64,000 nucleotides of DNA from a virus, in IMG/VR virus record IMGVR_UViG_3300032297_000372, positions 1 to 64,000 of that record. One strand, 5' to 3'. Positions 31,368 through 42,900 of this stretch are shown here, piece after piece. A program made the position numbers and the translations under genes. A model generated the notes under the pieces. The model searched no databases. It saw nothing but the letters and a program-made list of their open reading frames with translations, and was not told the DNA's origin. Positions within the stretch are counted from its first letter, which is position 1. Each line of letters opens with the position of its first letter.

Positions 31368-32732
31368 ATGGCTCACGATTATAGACTTAATAATTTTTGG
31401 TACGGTGTTGTTGAAGATAATAAAGATCCTTCAGCTTTAGGAAGAGTTAGAGTTCGTAGATTAGATCAAACACCTGATCGACAACAACTTCCTACAGGTT
31501 CTTTGCCATGGTCTGTTGCTTTTGAAAATTGTTCATTACAATTAAATGATTTTGTTTATGGTAATTATCTTGATGACACAGGCACTTTAAACGTACAAGG
31601 TAAATATACCGGTGAATTGTCTTTGCCGGCTAATGACACATCAATTAATATTGTTAATAATTACTACAAAAAAGTTTGGCAACACTATCCAATCGCAATG
31701 CAAGAGTTGTATAAAGCTGGTGTTCCTAGAGATTTAAATTGGCTGAAACTTAGGGAAGATTTGCATAGAGATCCTGTTGGATTAGTTATCTTCGAAAAAA
31801 CGCTTAGAAAAGTTTATGAAGAAATTGATACAACTGAAGATAAGAAAAAGTCGAGATATGATTACATCAAAAATGTTTTAAATAATTATTCCACTTACAA
31901 ATTTAATGACATTCAAATAAAAATATTATTATCGAGAAATGAAAATCCTGGTTGGGGTGTAACTCCTTCTATTGCTGAAGCACTCATAGATCCAACATCA
32001 CCTTACGGAACAATTACAAGTGCATCTCAATTTCATGGTTGTGGTGCTATTGCTCCATTAGCTTCAGCTGCCAAAAGTATGTCTAGTACATCTGACCTAG
32101 ATAGAGGTAATGGAAATCCAAATAACAATCCTGCATATAAAGGTTCAACAGTTGAATTAGCAGATAAAAATAGAGTGCATGTTTGTAGTATATCACAATC
32201 AACAAAACAAGCAATCTATGAATTTGTTTTATTAGTTCGACAAGCTGTTGCAGCAATACGTGATAAATTAGAAGCTGCTTTTGCTAGTGAGTCTGCATCT
32301 CCATTATTGCAAACTATACGAAATAAAATACGAAAGTTTGCTAGAGAATTAAAACGAATTCTAAAACTTGTAAAGATAATTAAGAAGTTAGTTACGGCAA
32401 TACAAGAATTGATTAAACTTGCCGCAGAAATTTTAAAATGGATATTATCTTTACCTGCGATTCTTGCATCTATTGTGGCTCAGTGTGCATCTGAATTGAT
32501 TTCAGAACTCAAGTCGGCAATTGCTGGTGGTATTGTAAGTGGTATTGTGAGTGATACACAACCTCCAACAATTATAGATAGATTCTCCGATTCATTTCAA
32601 AACGTGCAAGATCAATTTGATGCTACAGCAAATGCAACACAAGATTTTTTCAATGGAATATCTTCACCAGATGTAGAATCGGATATATTATCTCAAAACA
32701 TGACTACTGATTTAACAACCTTTCAAGCTTAA
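31368..32732 (+). CDS. 5: Baseplate hub gp5-like OB-fold protein without lysozyme domain
   Basis: 454 residues. Residues 9-31 (FWYGVVEDNKDPSALGRVRV) form the OB strand typical of gp5/VgrG N-terminal domains. There is no T4-lysozyme domain; instead a helical, partly hydrophobic stretch at about 275-395 with Lys/Leu repeats. The wall-opening function seems to have moved to the M23 domain of the tape measure. Confidence 0.72.
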   Translation: MAHDYRLNNFWYGVVEDNKDPSALGRVRVRRLDQTPDRQQLPTGSLPWSVAFENCSLQLNDFVYGNYLDDTGTLNVQGKYTGELSLPANDTSINIVNNYYKKVWQHYPIAMQELYKAGVPRDLNWLKLREDLHRDPVGLVIFEKTLRKVYEEIDTTEDKKKSRYDYIKNVLNNYSTYKFNDIQIKILLSRNENPGWGVTPSIAEALIDPTSPYGTITSASQFHGCGAIAPLASAAKSMSSTSDLDRGNGNPNNNPAYKGSTVELADKNRVHVCSISQSTKQAIYEFVLLVRQAVAAIRDKLEAAFASESASPLLQTIRNKIRKFARELKRILKLVKIIKKLVTAIQELIKLAAEILKWILSLPAILASIVAQCASELISELKSAIAGGIVSGIVSDTQPPTIIDRFSDSFQNVQDQFDATANATQDFFNGISSPDVESDILSQNMTTDLTTFQA

Positions 32733-32741
32733 TATAAAATT

Positions 32742-33671
32742 ATGACAATTAATACCAATACATATCTTGACAATAGACCTGAAGGTATTGAAACGTGGAT
32801 TGAACCCGAATCTCAATTAAAATATTCTAAACATCCTCACAATAAAGTTATAGCACAAACACCATCAGGCAGTTCATTTCATATGGACTCAACACCTGAA
32901 TATGAACATCACCGAATACAACATCGATCAGGTTCTTATACAGAAGTGCAGAATGACGGTACTGAAGTACATAAAATTGTAGGTGATGGATATGAAATTA
33001 TATCTAAAAATAAAAATGTATTAATTAAAGGTTATTGTAACATTACCATTGAGGGTAATTGTACAATGCATGTTAAAGGTGATTATGTCCAACGTATTGA
33101 TGGAGATTTTTTCCAAGAAATTCGAGGAGATTCCACAACATATGTTGCTGGAGATTGTTCAGTAAGTTCTTCCGGTGATATGGATTTATCTGTAGGTGGT
33201 TTGTTAAGTGATATAACACTTTCATCATCTGAGGGAGTTCAAGTGCATGGTGACTTAGATGTAACAGGTAAAATTGCTACTAAAAGTGACATACACGCTG
33301 AAAAAAATATTACATCATCACAAAAAGTAACTTCGATTATGGGTCTTGCTACTATGGGAGGTTTAAGTATAGGAGGAATTCCGGCAGACTTAAATACTCC
33401 AGCCCCTGGTTTTATTGTTGGAGCAATTCAATTGGATGTTCCTACGATTAATGCAATTAACATTAAAACTGAGGCTTTAGAAACTAATTTTATGACATGC
33501 ACATCATCAATCGCAACTGGTTCTTTATTTTCTCCAGGAATTGTTGATGCTGCTATCATAGCTGATTTGGGCGGTACATTGGGTACTCTAAGAAGTAGAT
33601 ACAATTCTCACTTACATGGCGGTGTAGAACCAGGTGCTGGGTTTACAAGTGCCACCACAGCAGCGGCTTAA
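32742..33671 (+). CDS. Baseplate spike protein with beta-helix and HxH tip
   Basis: 309 residues. Residues about 75-160 have short Val/Ile/Gly-Asp repeats (VLIKGYCNITIEGN, GDYVQRIDGDFFQEIRGD) as in the gp5 C-terminal triple beta-helix. Near the C-terminus NSHLHGGV supplies an HxH pair like that which binds iron at the tip of P2 gpV spikes. With the OB-protein upstream it probably replaces the two halves of gp5. Confidence 0.75.
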   Translation: MTINTNTYLDNRPEGIETWIEPESQLKYSKHPHNKVIAQTPSGSSFHMDSTPEYEHHRIQHRSGSYTEVQNDGTEVHKIVGDGYEIISKNKNVLIKGYCNITIEGNCTMHVKGDYVQRIDGDFFQEIRGDSTTYVAGDCSVSSSGDMDLSVGGLLSDITLSSSEGVQVHGDLDVTGKIATKSDIHAEKNITSSQKVTSIMGLATMGGLSIGGIPADLNTPAPGFIVGAIQLDVPTINAINIKTEALETNFMTCTSSIATGSLFSPGIVDAAIIADLGGTLGTLRSRYNSHLHGGVEPGAGFTSATTAAA

Positions 33672-33680
33672 GGAAAATAA

Positions 33681-34496
33681 ATGAGTGTATCTAGTAGAGT
33701 ACCTGTTAATTTTGATACTGATAAATTTGGTGATATTATTACCATCAGTGAAGCAAATCGCAAGTATTTAAATCTAAACATAACTAGCGTTGCAACTTGG
33801 CAAAAAGATGATTTGGCCAATAATTCTGTTAGTAGAGATGATTATTTCTTTAATCCTGTAAGTGCAAACGTAGGATCCATGAGCGCAAATGTAATTTCTA
33901 TTATTGCAATTGTTAATAATGATCCTAGTAATGTTTTTCCCACAATACCTACAGAGATTGCAGGATTGTCTGCTGCTGCAAATGGATTGTTTAATGAGAT
34001 AACTTGTTTCACAGAACATACAAATAGAATGTCAGGTTTAACCGCAGCCAACTCTATATCAAATGTATTTTATCCAGATCAATCGATGGTAATATCGACA
34101 ACTACATCAGCATTCAATATTGTTGCTGGTTCTGATGGTGTTACTGATAAATCTATAGTTATGGGTGCTTTTACTAGTTTGTTTATAAATGATGAGATAT
34201 CATCAAATGCCAGAATCTTAGGTTCTGATTATGCAAATATAGTTTCTTCAATTGTAGGTATTGTGAGTACTATGAACGCAGGAGATATTACTGCAATTAA
34301 TGTACATATTAATACAGCAAATACTTTGTTAAATCAAAGAAGAACTGCCGATTACAATCATTATTTGGCTTGCAAGAGTTTACAATCTGATTATTCTTTC
34401 TTAAATAGCATAAAAAATACCGTTTCGGCAGGTCAAAGTTTAATGGTTAATTTGACAGGAACTCAAAAATTAAAGGATATTCTGGCAAATACCTGA
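33681..34496 (+). CDS. Virion-associated protein of unknown function
   Basis: 271 residues, rich in Asn, Ser, Thr and Ile, helical in the C-terminal part. Lies between spike and gp25, so it is probably a baseplate component. No family recognised. Confidence 0.65.
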   Translation: MSVSSRVPVNFDTDKFGDIITISEANRKYLNLNITSVATWQKDDLANNSVSRDDYFFNPVSANVGSMSANVISIIAIVNNDPSNVFPTIPTEIAGLSAAANGLFNEITCFTEHTNRMSGLTAANSISNVFYPDQSMVISTTTSAFNIVAGSDGVTDKSIVMGAFTSLFINDEISSNARILGSDYANIVSSIVGIVSTMNAGDITAINVHINTANTLLNQRRTADYNHYLACKSLQSDYSFLNSIKNTVSAGQSLMVNLTGTQKLKDILANT

Positions 34497-34503
34497 ATAA
34501 ATA
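34496..34503 (+). promoter_or_regulatory. Late promoter variant (AATAAATA) before gene 25
   Basis: AATAAATA ends four bases before the ATG at 34508 and overlaps the preceding stop by one base. A transcript from it would start at or just inside the coding region. Confidence 0.45.
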
Positions 34504-34507
34504 AGAC

Positions 34508-34912
34508 ATGGCACTCGTAACTACCCAAATACCGCAGAGATATAAAGACTTGGATTTGAGCTTTACTGCTCATCCAATCAAAAAGGACGTCAATACGTTT
34601 GTCGATGATACTGCTATTATCAATTCGATTAAGAACTTAATATTGACAAACCACTACGAAAGACCTTTCAATCCAGACCTAGGTTCAAATGTTCGTAAGT
34701 TGTTATTTGAAAATATAGATGCCGTGACTGCAATTATGATAGAACGTGAGATAACTCAGACTATCGCAAACTTTGAACCTAGAGTAAATGTAATTGGAAC
34801 GACTGTAATACCAGACTATACAAATAATGGTTTTACCGTACAATTATATTTCAGTATAATCAACCGAACAGAGCCAATAACAATTAATTTCTTCCTAGAA
34901 CGAGCACGATAA
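34508..34912 (+). CDS. 25: Baseplate wedge gp25
   Basis: 134 residues (T4 gp25 is 132). IINSIKNLILTNHYERPFNPDLGSNV and the EPR motif in NFEPRVNV are diagnostic. gp25 initiates sheath assembly on the baseplate and has a handshake beta strand that fits gp18. Overlaps gp6 by one base. Confidence 0.93.
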   Translation: MALVTTQIPQRYKDLDLSFTAHPIKKDVNTFVDDTAIINSIKNLILTNHYERPFNPDLGSNVRKLLFENIDAVTAIMIEREITQTIANFEPRVNVIGTTVIPDYTNNGFTVQLYFSIINRTEPITINFFLERAR

Positions 34913-36987
34913 TGGCAAATAGATTAAAAGTAACGGAACTTGATTTTGACCAGATTAAGACCAACTTAAAAAACTTTTTAAAACAACAAAGTGAATTTAC
35001 AGATTACGATTTCGAAGGTGCTGGTCTAAATGTTCTTTTAGATATCTTAGCATATAATACTCACTACAATGCGTATTATTTAAACATGATTGCTAACGAA
35101 TCTTTCATGCACACCGCATTATTGAGAAATTCAGTTGTTGCTCATGCTAAAAAATTAGGTTATACTCCAAGATCAGTTGCAGCCGCAAAAGCAAATATCG
35201 ACTTCACCGTTGTTACTGCCTCATCTACTCCAGAATCTTTGACTTTACCTAGAGGTTATAAGTTTATTTCGAATGCCATCGATGGTGTTCCCTATACGTT
35301 TGTCACATTAGAAGATGTAGTTGTGCAAAAAACAGCAAACAATTTTGTGTTTGGTGATTTAGATATTTACGAAGGGCAATTAGTAACTTATGGGTTTACT
35401 CACAGCGAATCAAGTAATCCTAAACAATCATTCAATCTACCCGATGCAAACATTGATACCTCTACATTAACTGTAGTTGTACGTCAGTCTGTTTCAAATA
35501 CACAATCGTCAATCTATAGTTTAGCTACGGATATTTTATCAGTAACATCCACATCTGAAGTTTATTACTTACAAGAAAGTCAAAACCAAACTTATGACAT
35601 TTATTTTGGTGACGATATCTTAGGTAAAAAATTACCTGACGGTGCAGTTGTAACTGTAAACTATCTAAAAACAAGCGGCCAAAATGCAAACAAATCCTCA
35701 GACTTTGTTGCAACTCAAGCGTTAAATTCATATTCAAACTTTAATATCGTTGTCAATTCTGCCGCATCTGGTGGTAAAGAACGTGAGACTGTTGACGAGA
35801 TTAAATTTGCCGCACCATTACAGTTTACTTCACAGAATCGTGCAGTAACAAAGAACGATTATATTAAATTAATACAACAAAAATACCCTTACTTTGATGC
35901 CGTAAATATTTGGGGTGGTGAAGAGAACGAACCACCAGTTTATGGTAAAGTATTCATATCAGCAAAACCTGCAAATGGGTTTGAACTAACAACAACCGAA
36001 AAAGAACATGTTGTTGAGAATGTACTTAAACCAATCAGTATTTTAACTGTTCGTCCTGAAATTATCGATGTAGATTATAATTTTATTAAAGTATATTCTA
36101 CTATTTACTATGATCCAACAAAAACTCTATTGAATTTGAACATTTTAGAGAACACGGTAAGAACAAAGATACAAAACTTCTGTACATCGAACCTAAATAA
36201 ATTTAATTCATTGTTTAAATCTTCTGGATTAAGAACATCAATTGATTCTTCGGATAATTCTATTCTTTCTAACGAATTAGAGATATTCTTATCGAAAAGA
36301 TTTAATCCAACATTAAATGCTAGTAACGATTACATATTAGATTTTGGTGTAGAATTATCAAGAGGTACAACACTAGATAACTTCTACTCATCACCTAACT
36401 TCACAATGATGGATGAAAATGGTGTTCAGAGATCGTGTTTCTTTGAAGAAGTTCCATCATCATTTACTGGTGTTGAATCGATTACTATATTGAATCCAGG
36501 TATTAATTATACCTCAACACCTACAGTTGAAATTGTTGGTGATGGTACAGGTGCTACTGCTACAGCAGTGATTGTAAATTCAAAATTGCAATCGATTAAA
36601 GTTAATACTCCTGGTATTGGTTATACCACAGCTATTGTTAGAATTACTGGTGGCGGTGGTATTTTAGGAGAAGCTAAGGCTGTATTGGAGAATAGATATG
36701 GCCAAATTAGAATTTCTTATTTTAAACCAGATGAAGTTACTAATCAAAGTACAAAAAATGTTTTATTACCTTTAGCAAATGGTGGCGTTGTCGGTTCTAT
36801 AGATTATCTATTAGGTAAAATAACCATAAATGACTTTGCTCCTTTAGGCATAGATAATGCATTAGGTATAATGACTATTAACGTTAGACCTAAGTCGTCA
36901 GTATTTTATTCACAGAAAAATAAAATGTTGGCTTTTGACATAGAAGACCCGACAAGTGCAGTTGTTACATTAAAAGCTATAAAGTAA
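34912..36987 (+). CDS. 6: Baseplate wedge gp6
   Basis: 691 residues (T4 gp6 is 660). The start LKVTELDFDQIKTNLKNFLKQQ and DYDFEGAGLNVLLDILAYNTHYNAYYLNMIANE are characteristic. Also has GGKERETVDEIKFAAP (baseplate J-like). It forms the iris ring of the wedges. Confidence 0.92.
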   Translation: MANRLKVTELDFDQIKTNLKNFLKQQSEFTDYDFEGAGLNVLLDILAYNTHYNAYYLNMIANESFMHTALLRNSVVAHAKKLGYTPRSVAAAKANIDFTVVTASSTPESLTLPRGYKFISNAIDGVPYTFVTLEDVVVQKTANNFVFGDLDIYEGQLVTYGFTHSESSNPKQSFNLPDANIDTSTLTVVVRQSVSNTQSSIYSLATDILSVTSTSEVYYLQESQNQTYDIYFGDDILGKKLPDGAVVTVNYLKTSGQNANKSSDFVATQALNSYSNFNIVVNSAASGGKERETVDEIKFAAPLQFTSQNRAVTKNDYIKLIQQKYPYFDAVNIWGGEENEPPVYGKVFISAKPANGFELTTTEKEHVVENVLKPISILTVRPEIIDVDYNFIKVYSTIYYDPTKTLLNLNILENTVRTKIQNFCTSNLNKFNSLFKSSGLRTSIDSSDNSILSNELEIFLSKRFNPTLNASNDYILDFGVELSRGTTLDNFYSSPNFTMMDENGVQRSCFFEEVPSSFTGVESITILNPGINYTSTPTVEIVGDGTGATATAVIVNSKLQSIKVNTPGIGYTTAIVRITGGGGILGEAKAVLENRYGQIRISYFKPDEVTNQSTKNVLLPLANGGVVGSIDYLLGKITINDFAPLGIDNALGIMTINVRPKSSVFYSQKNKMLAFDIEDPTSAVVTLKAIK

Positions 36988-39900
36988 ATGTCTATCAATT
37001 ATCTATCACCTCTAGTAGAAAAACAATTACCTGGATTTGTCCGTGAGGAGAATCCAAACTTCGTCACATTTTTGGAGAAATATTATGAGTGGATGGAGAC
37101 TAGTGGTAAACCAATATACGAAAACTATAATTTATTAAACGCTAAAGATATTGATTTAGCTAATGATTATTTTATAAAACAAATTAAAGAAGAATTATTG
37201 CCTTCTTTTCCGGAAGAGATTCTATTAGACGATGTTAAGTTTCTAAAGACAATTAATCAATTCTACAGGTCAAAAGGTACACCAGATTCTATTAAATTTT
37301 TGTTTAAAGTTCTTTATAATGAAAACATAGACATTTATTTCCCTTCTAATGACATTCTAAAATTATCTGATGGTAAATGGGTATTGCCATTAGCATTACG
37401 AGTTGAAACTGCCGATCCTAATATATTCAACTTAGTAAAAACTCAAATACGTGGTACAACTTCAGATGCTACGGCTATAGTTGAGAAAGTAGTAAGCTCT
37501 GTAGATAGAGCATTGGGTATTCAATACATCGAATTATTTGTTTCCAATATTAATCGTTTATTCGCAACTGGTGAAACATTAACTGCATCTTATTTTGACG
37601 GTGAAGATACTATCACCGTTAATTCAAAACTCATCGGTTCTTTATCCGAAATCAAAATTGATCCTAAGAATCGTGGATTGTTTTACAAAGATAATGATCC
37701 ACGTGGACTGTTTTATTATCCAGAAGATATTGAAATACAATACGGCGGTGATCCGGTAACTTTTGTTGGTGGTTTAAATGAAGAAGAAGGATCGAAAGCT
37801 CAACCTGCTGAGGCGGTTGTTGGTGAAGTTCTAAAAGGACAAATTAACGAGATCATCACCGTAGATGGTGGTTTTGGTTTCCGTAGATCGATATACCCCA
37901 ATACATCTATCATTGATTTTAAAGGTGGATTTGCTTCTGGTAGATTGGGTCAAGAATCTAAAGCAGAAATTATTTTGGTTGATGAGAAGAATTATCGTAC
38001 ACTCAATGTTAGTAATATTGAGATACAATCATTTTTTTCCAATACAATCAACTCGATTGATAATGTTGCTAATAACAAAACTATCAATGAGATCACTACA
38101 AAACAATCTTTAAACTTATATTCAATCGCATTCTTATCTGCGGTTTCTTCTGGTGGTGGATATAGCTCTAGACCAGATATTGAAACATATAGTTTATATA
38201 ATGAATCCATAGATGATGAATTAGTTATATCTTCTGCATTTGTTACTCGCAAAACTAACATCATACGTGACAGCACACAAGATTTAACTCAATCGTTAGA
38301 AAAAGGCGATTTAATTCGTTTGTTTGTTAAGAATAGATTTGAACAAGTAGAGACTGTACAAGAAGTAACATCGAATACCTTGACGATTGGTAGTTCATTT
38401 GAAACCAACATCAACAATCTTCAAGTTTATAAAGTACATAGAAGAAACTTAACTCAATTAGGTTCTTTAGGTAGAATTCGAGTTGTCAATGGTGGTAGTA
38501 ACTATAACGTTGGTGACTATTTAATATTCACTTCAAATGGCCGAGGTTATGGCGCAAATGCACAAGTAACTCAAGTCTTTGCTGGTAATAACGGTATTAA
38601 AGCTGCCGAATTCAATGAATCTTCTGCCTATGTTAGAGGTGGTGAAGGTTATACACTTGCAGATTTACCAACAATAACTATCAATAGTGTAACAGGATCA
38701 AATGCTCAGTTGGTTATTCCTGAGATATTAGGTGATGGTGAGAAAGTAGAATTATCTACAAGTAGAATTGGTGCAGTCTCGAAGATCAAGGTTATTAGTT
38801 ATGGTTACGATTACACTTCAGCACCTATAGTATCTTTAAGAAATGCAGATTTATATCTCAGTAATGTAACTGAAGGACTTTTATTTACATCTAATTCAAG
38901 AGTATATCAAGGTACATCAAATACGAATACAACATTCGAAGCTTATTTTGATAAGTATGTTACAGGTAATTCACATGTACGTATTTTCAATTACATTGGT
39001 ACTTTTGATGATACAAAACAATTAAAGTCATTTGATAATACGATTAGTGCAGACATTTATGATTATGTTTTCTTCGGAAACGGTAAAGCGAAGGCCACTG
39101 CTAAATTTGAAAACGGTTTGATTCGTTATCCAGGTATTTACTTGAATGAAGACGGTCAACCAAGTTCAGAGAAAAGATTCCAAGATGCCAATAAGTATCA
39201 TAATTTTTCATATGTTATTAACACTGAAAACGACTATAAGAAATTCTCAAAAACATTATCGGATGTTTTACATCCAGCAGGAACAAAATCTTTTGTAACT
39301 CGTATAAAGAAATTCGATAATGATGTTGCTAGCTTAATAATCACAAGTAATAATTATATAACTACTCCCTTGTCTAATACATTTAACGTTTTTGTCGGAA
39401 CAGGCATTGCTGTGGTCACAGGCAGTTCAGCCAATGTCAACTTAGCATCTTCAATTTCTGTTGGCGACACTATTGTTTTCCGTAATCTTTTAAAGACTTT
39501 AAACGGTACAGTATCATATGTTTCTGGTTCAAATACCATAACAGGTAATGGTACAAACTTTATCAATGACATTTATGATGGTCAAGTAATTAGATTAGTT
39601 TCTGGAAATAGTGAAGTTGTGGCTTATGTCACCAATGCTAATTCAATAATAACACAGAATACTTTAACGTCAACTGTATCAAACGGAACTATTTCTCTAT
39701 ACTATGATGAAGTTGATACTGTAACTTTTGTAAACTCGAATACTATTTTCGTATCTACAATATTCCCATCTAGTGGTTCTTTTGTTTCTGCTAATCTGAA
39801 GATAGACCTTGGTGCAGCATCATCGTTACGTGATATAAGAATTAGTACTGATATTCCTTCTATAAATCTTTATGCTGGTGAAGCAAATAACTTCACACCT

Positions 39901-42900
39901 GTTACTGCATCTGGTGGTATTGGTGGTATTGCCGGATATTTAATAAGTCCTATATTGCCTGATGGATTAGTATTGATTTCTTCTAATGGTAATATTCGTG
40001 GAACACCTACAGTAATCAGAACTCCAACAACATATACTATTACTGCTTATGATAGAAGAAGTCGTGGCGCAAATGCAACATTTACTTTAGGGGTTACACC
40101 ACAACCATTAGTAGCTTTACGGTCAATTGCATCTCGAACAATAAGTGCTAATACATTAGCCACAACATTTAGACCAGTAATACCATCTGGCGGTTATGGT
40201 AGTGTCAGATATACCGTTACTCCATCATTACCATCTGGAGTAACTTTTGATACGTTTACAGGTAATCTTGGCGGTATACCTTCAGTATTAAGAGCTGCTA
40301 ATACATACACTATAAGTTTAGTTGATGATGTAGGTCAAACTTCAAGTAATACATTCTCACTAACTGTAAACGCATTACCAGTAATAACATCAACAATAAT
40401 ATCATCTAGAACATTAACTGCAAATATTAGCAACGCATTTACACCTATAACTGCCACCGGTGGTTATGGTGGATTAACTTATAACATTGCGCCAAGTTTA
40501 CCAACAGGATTGACATTTGATACTGCTAATGGATACATCTTTGGAAATACTGAGACAACTCTAATTGCCAATACATTTACTATAACTGCAAATGACGGAA
40601 CTGGTCAATCAACAAGTAATACATTTAATTTAACTGTAAGTTTACCAACACCAATAACAGCAAGTCTGATTATTGATACTAGAACATTAACAGCTAACAT
40701 TGCTAATTCGTTCACACCTGTAACTGCAACTGGTGGATATGGAAACTTGACCTATAGTATTTCGCCAAGTTTACCAACAGGATTAACATTTAATACCTCG
40801 AACGGTTATATTACTGGTGTTACTTCAGTATTGTCATCTAACACATCATACACTATAAGTTTGGTTGATGAATACATACCAGTTCAAACAGCTTCTAACA
40901 CATTCTTCATGAATGTAGCTCCACCTGCGTTAACAAGTACTATGGCATTAGTAACTCGAAACTTGATAACAAATAGTGCGAACAGTTTTGAAACATTAAC
41001 AGCTTCTGGTGGTTATGGTCAAATAACTTATAGTATTAATCCTGCTCTGCCGTCAGGACTTTCACTGAATACATCTAACGGTTTCATATCAGGAACTCCA
41101 TCGGCGAATACAAATTTAACAACTTACACCGTAACTGCTAATGATGGAGTTGGTCAAACAACAAGTAATACATTCACAATGAAAGTATATACTCAGTTAT
41201 TGACTAGATCATTGATCGCATCTAGAATTTTAAATACTAATGTTGCTAATAGTTTCTTACCAGTTATTGCCGTAGGTCCATCTACATCAGGCGGTAGCGC
41301 AAATGCCTATTATTTTGATGGTGCCAATAGTGGTTTTGTAATAAGAGACTGGTATAATGCTTATCAAATATTTGAAACTGATAACAGTCGTGTTGATGAT
41401 TTTACAGTTGAATTCTGGATTAAAGCAAATGCTGCAAGTCAAACCGCCAACGCTACTATAATACAAACTGATTTTAATTATAAAACTCAACTAGAAATTG
41501 CAGTTGGTTCTGATATTACTGGTGGTGCAGGTAGAATATCATTCTCACCTCTAGCCATAGTAGAAACTGCTAATAGTGGTTACTATGGTGAACCTACTGG
41601 TTTGAAGATAAGTACACCTGGTAATTACTTAGATGATATATGGCATCATGTTGCTTGTGTGAGATATAACGATACAGGTTACATATATGTTGACGGTGTG
41701 TTAGTTGCTAATAGTGCTGCTGGTGCTTGGGATGCGGCCGCACTATATCCTGACGATTATTATTTTGTAGGTTCTGATTTTTATATTGGCCGAGCAGGTC
41801 GTTCTGGAGTCTATCCAGAATTTGAATTACAGGCCGATAATACTTTTGCTGGTTATTTAAGTAATTTTAGAATTTCAAATACAGCAGTATATACAACTAC
41901 ATTTACTCCTTCAACAACTCAATTAACCAGAACAGTAAATACTGCAATATTATTGAATCAAACAACAATTGTCAATAACGGCAGCGCCAGCTTTGGTAGC
42001 ATTGCTGCTAAAACCGTATTACCAACAGTTACTACAGATACGACTGTATTCAGCGCACCTAGCGTTAATTTAACTACAGGTGTAACTTATAGCATTGCAC
42101 CAAGTTTACCAACAGGTTTGACATTTGATACTGCTAATGGATTCATTACGGGTAATTCAGCTCAAACTGTAATTGCTAATACTTACACAGTTTCAGTTAG
42201 TGATGAAAGCGGACAGGTAAATAGCAATACATTTATAATGAGTGTTGTACCTACTTTAGTTCTGAATACAGGTATACCATTTAAGTCATTGGCAGCAAAT
42301 AGTGCAGATGCATTTACACCAGCAAATGTTTCTGGTGGTGCAACACCATACACATATAGCATTACACCAAGTGTACCTACAGGTTTATCGTTCAACACAT
42401 CTAATGGTTATATTAATGGAGCTGCTTCGGTATTATCAGTTAATACCAGTTACACAATAAATGTAACAGATTATCTCTCACAGACAGTTTCAAATACATT
42501 CACCATGAATGTTGCAGCTTCAGCCTTAACAAGTACTATGGCATTATCGTCTAAGAACTTAACAATAGGCATTGCTAATAGTTTCAACACATTAACAGCT
42601 TCTGGTGGTTACGGAACAATAACTTATAACATTGCACCTTCATTACCAGCAGGTTTAACATTCAATATTTCAACTGGTCTAATATCTGGAACAGCATCAG
42701 CTAATACAAACTTAACAACATACACCGTAACTGCTAATGATGGAGTTGGTCAAACAACAAGTAATACCTTCACAATGCAAGTGTATTATCCTTTAGCGAC
42801 TAGAACATTGGTTGCAACTAAAACTTTAAATACTAATGTTGCTAATAGTTTCTTGCCGATCATTGCAGTGTCGGGTTCAACATCCGAAACTTCAAACGTA

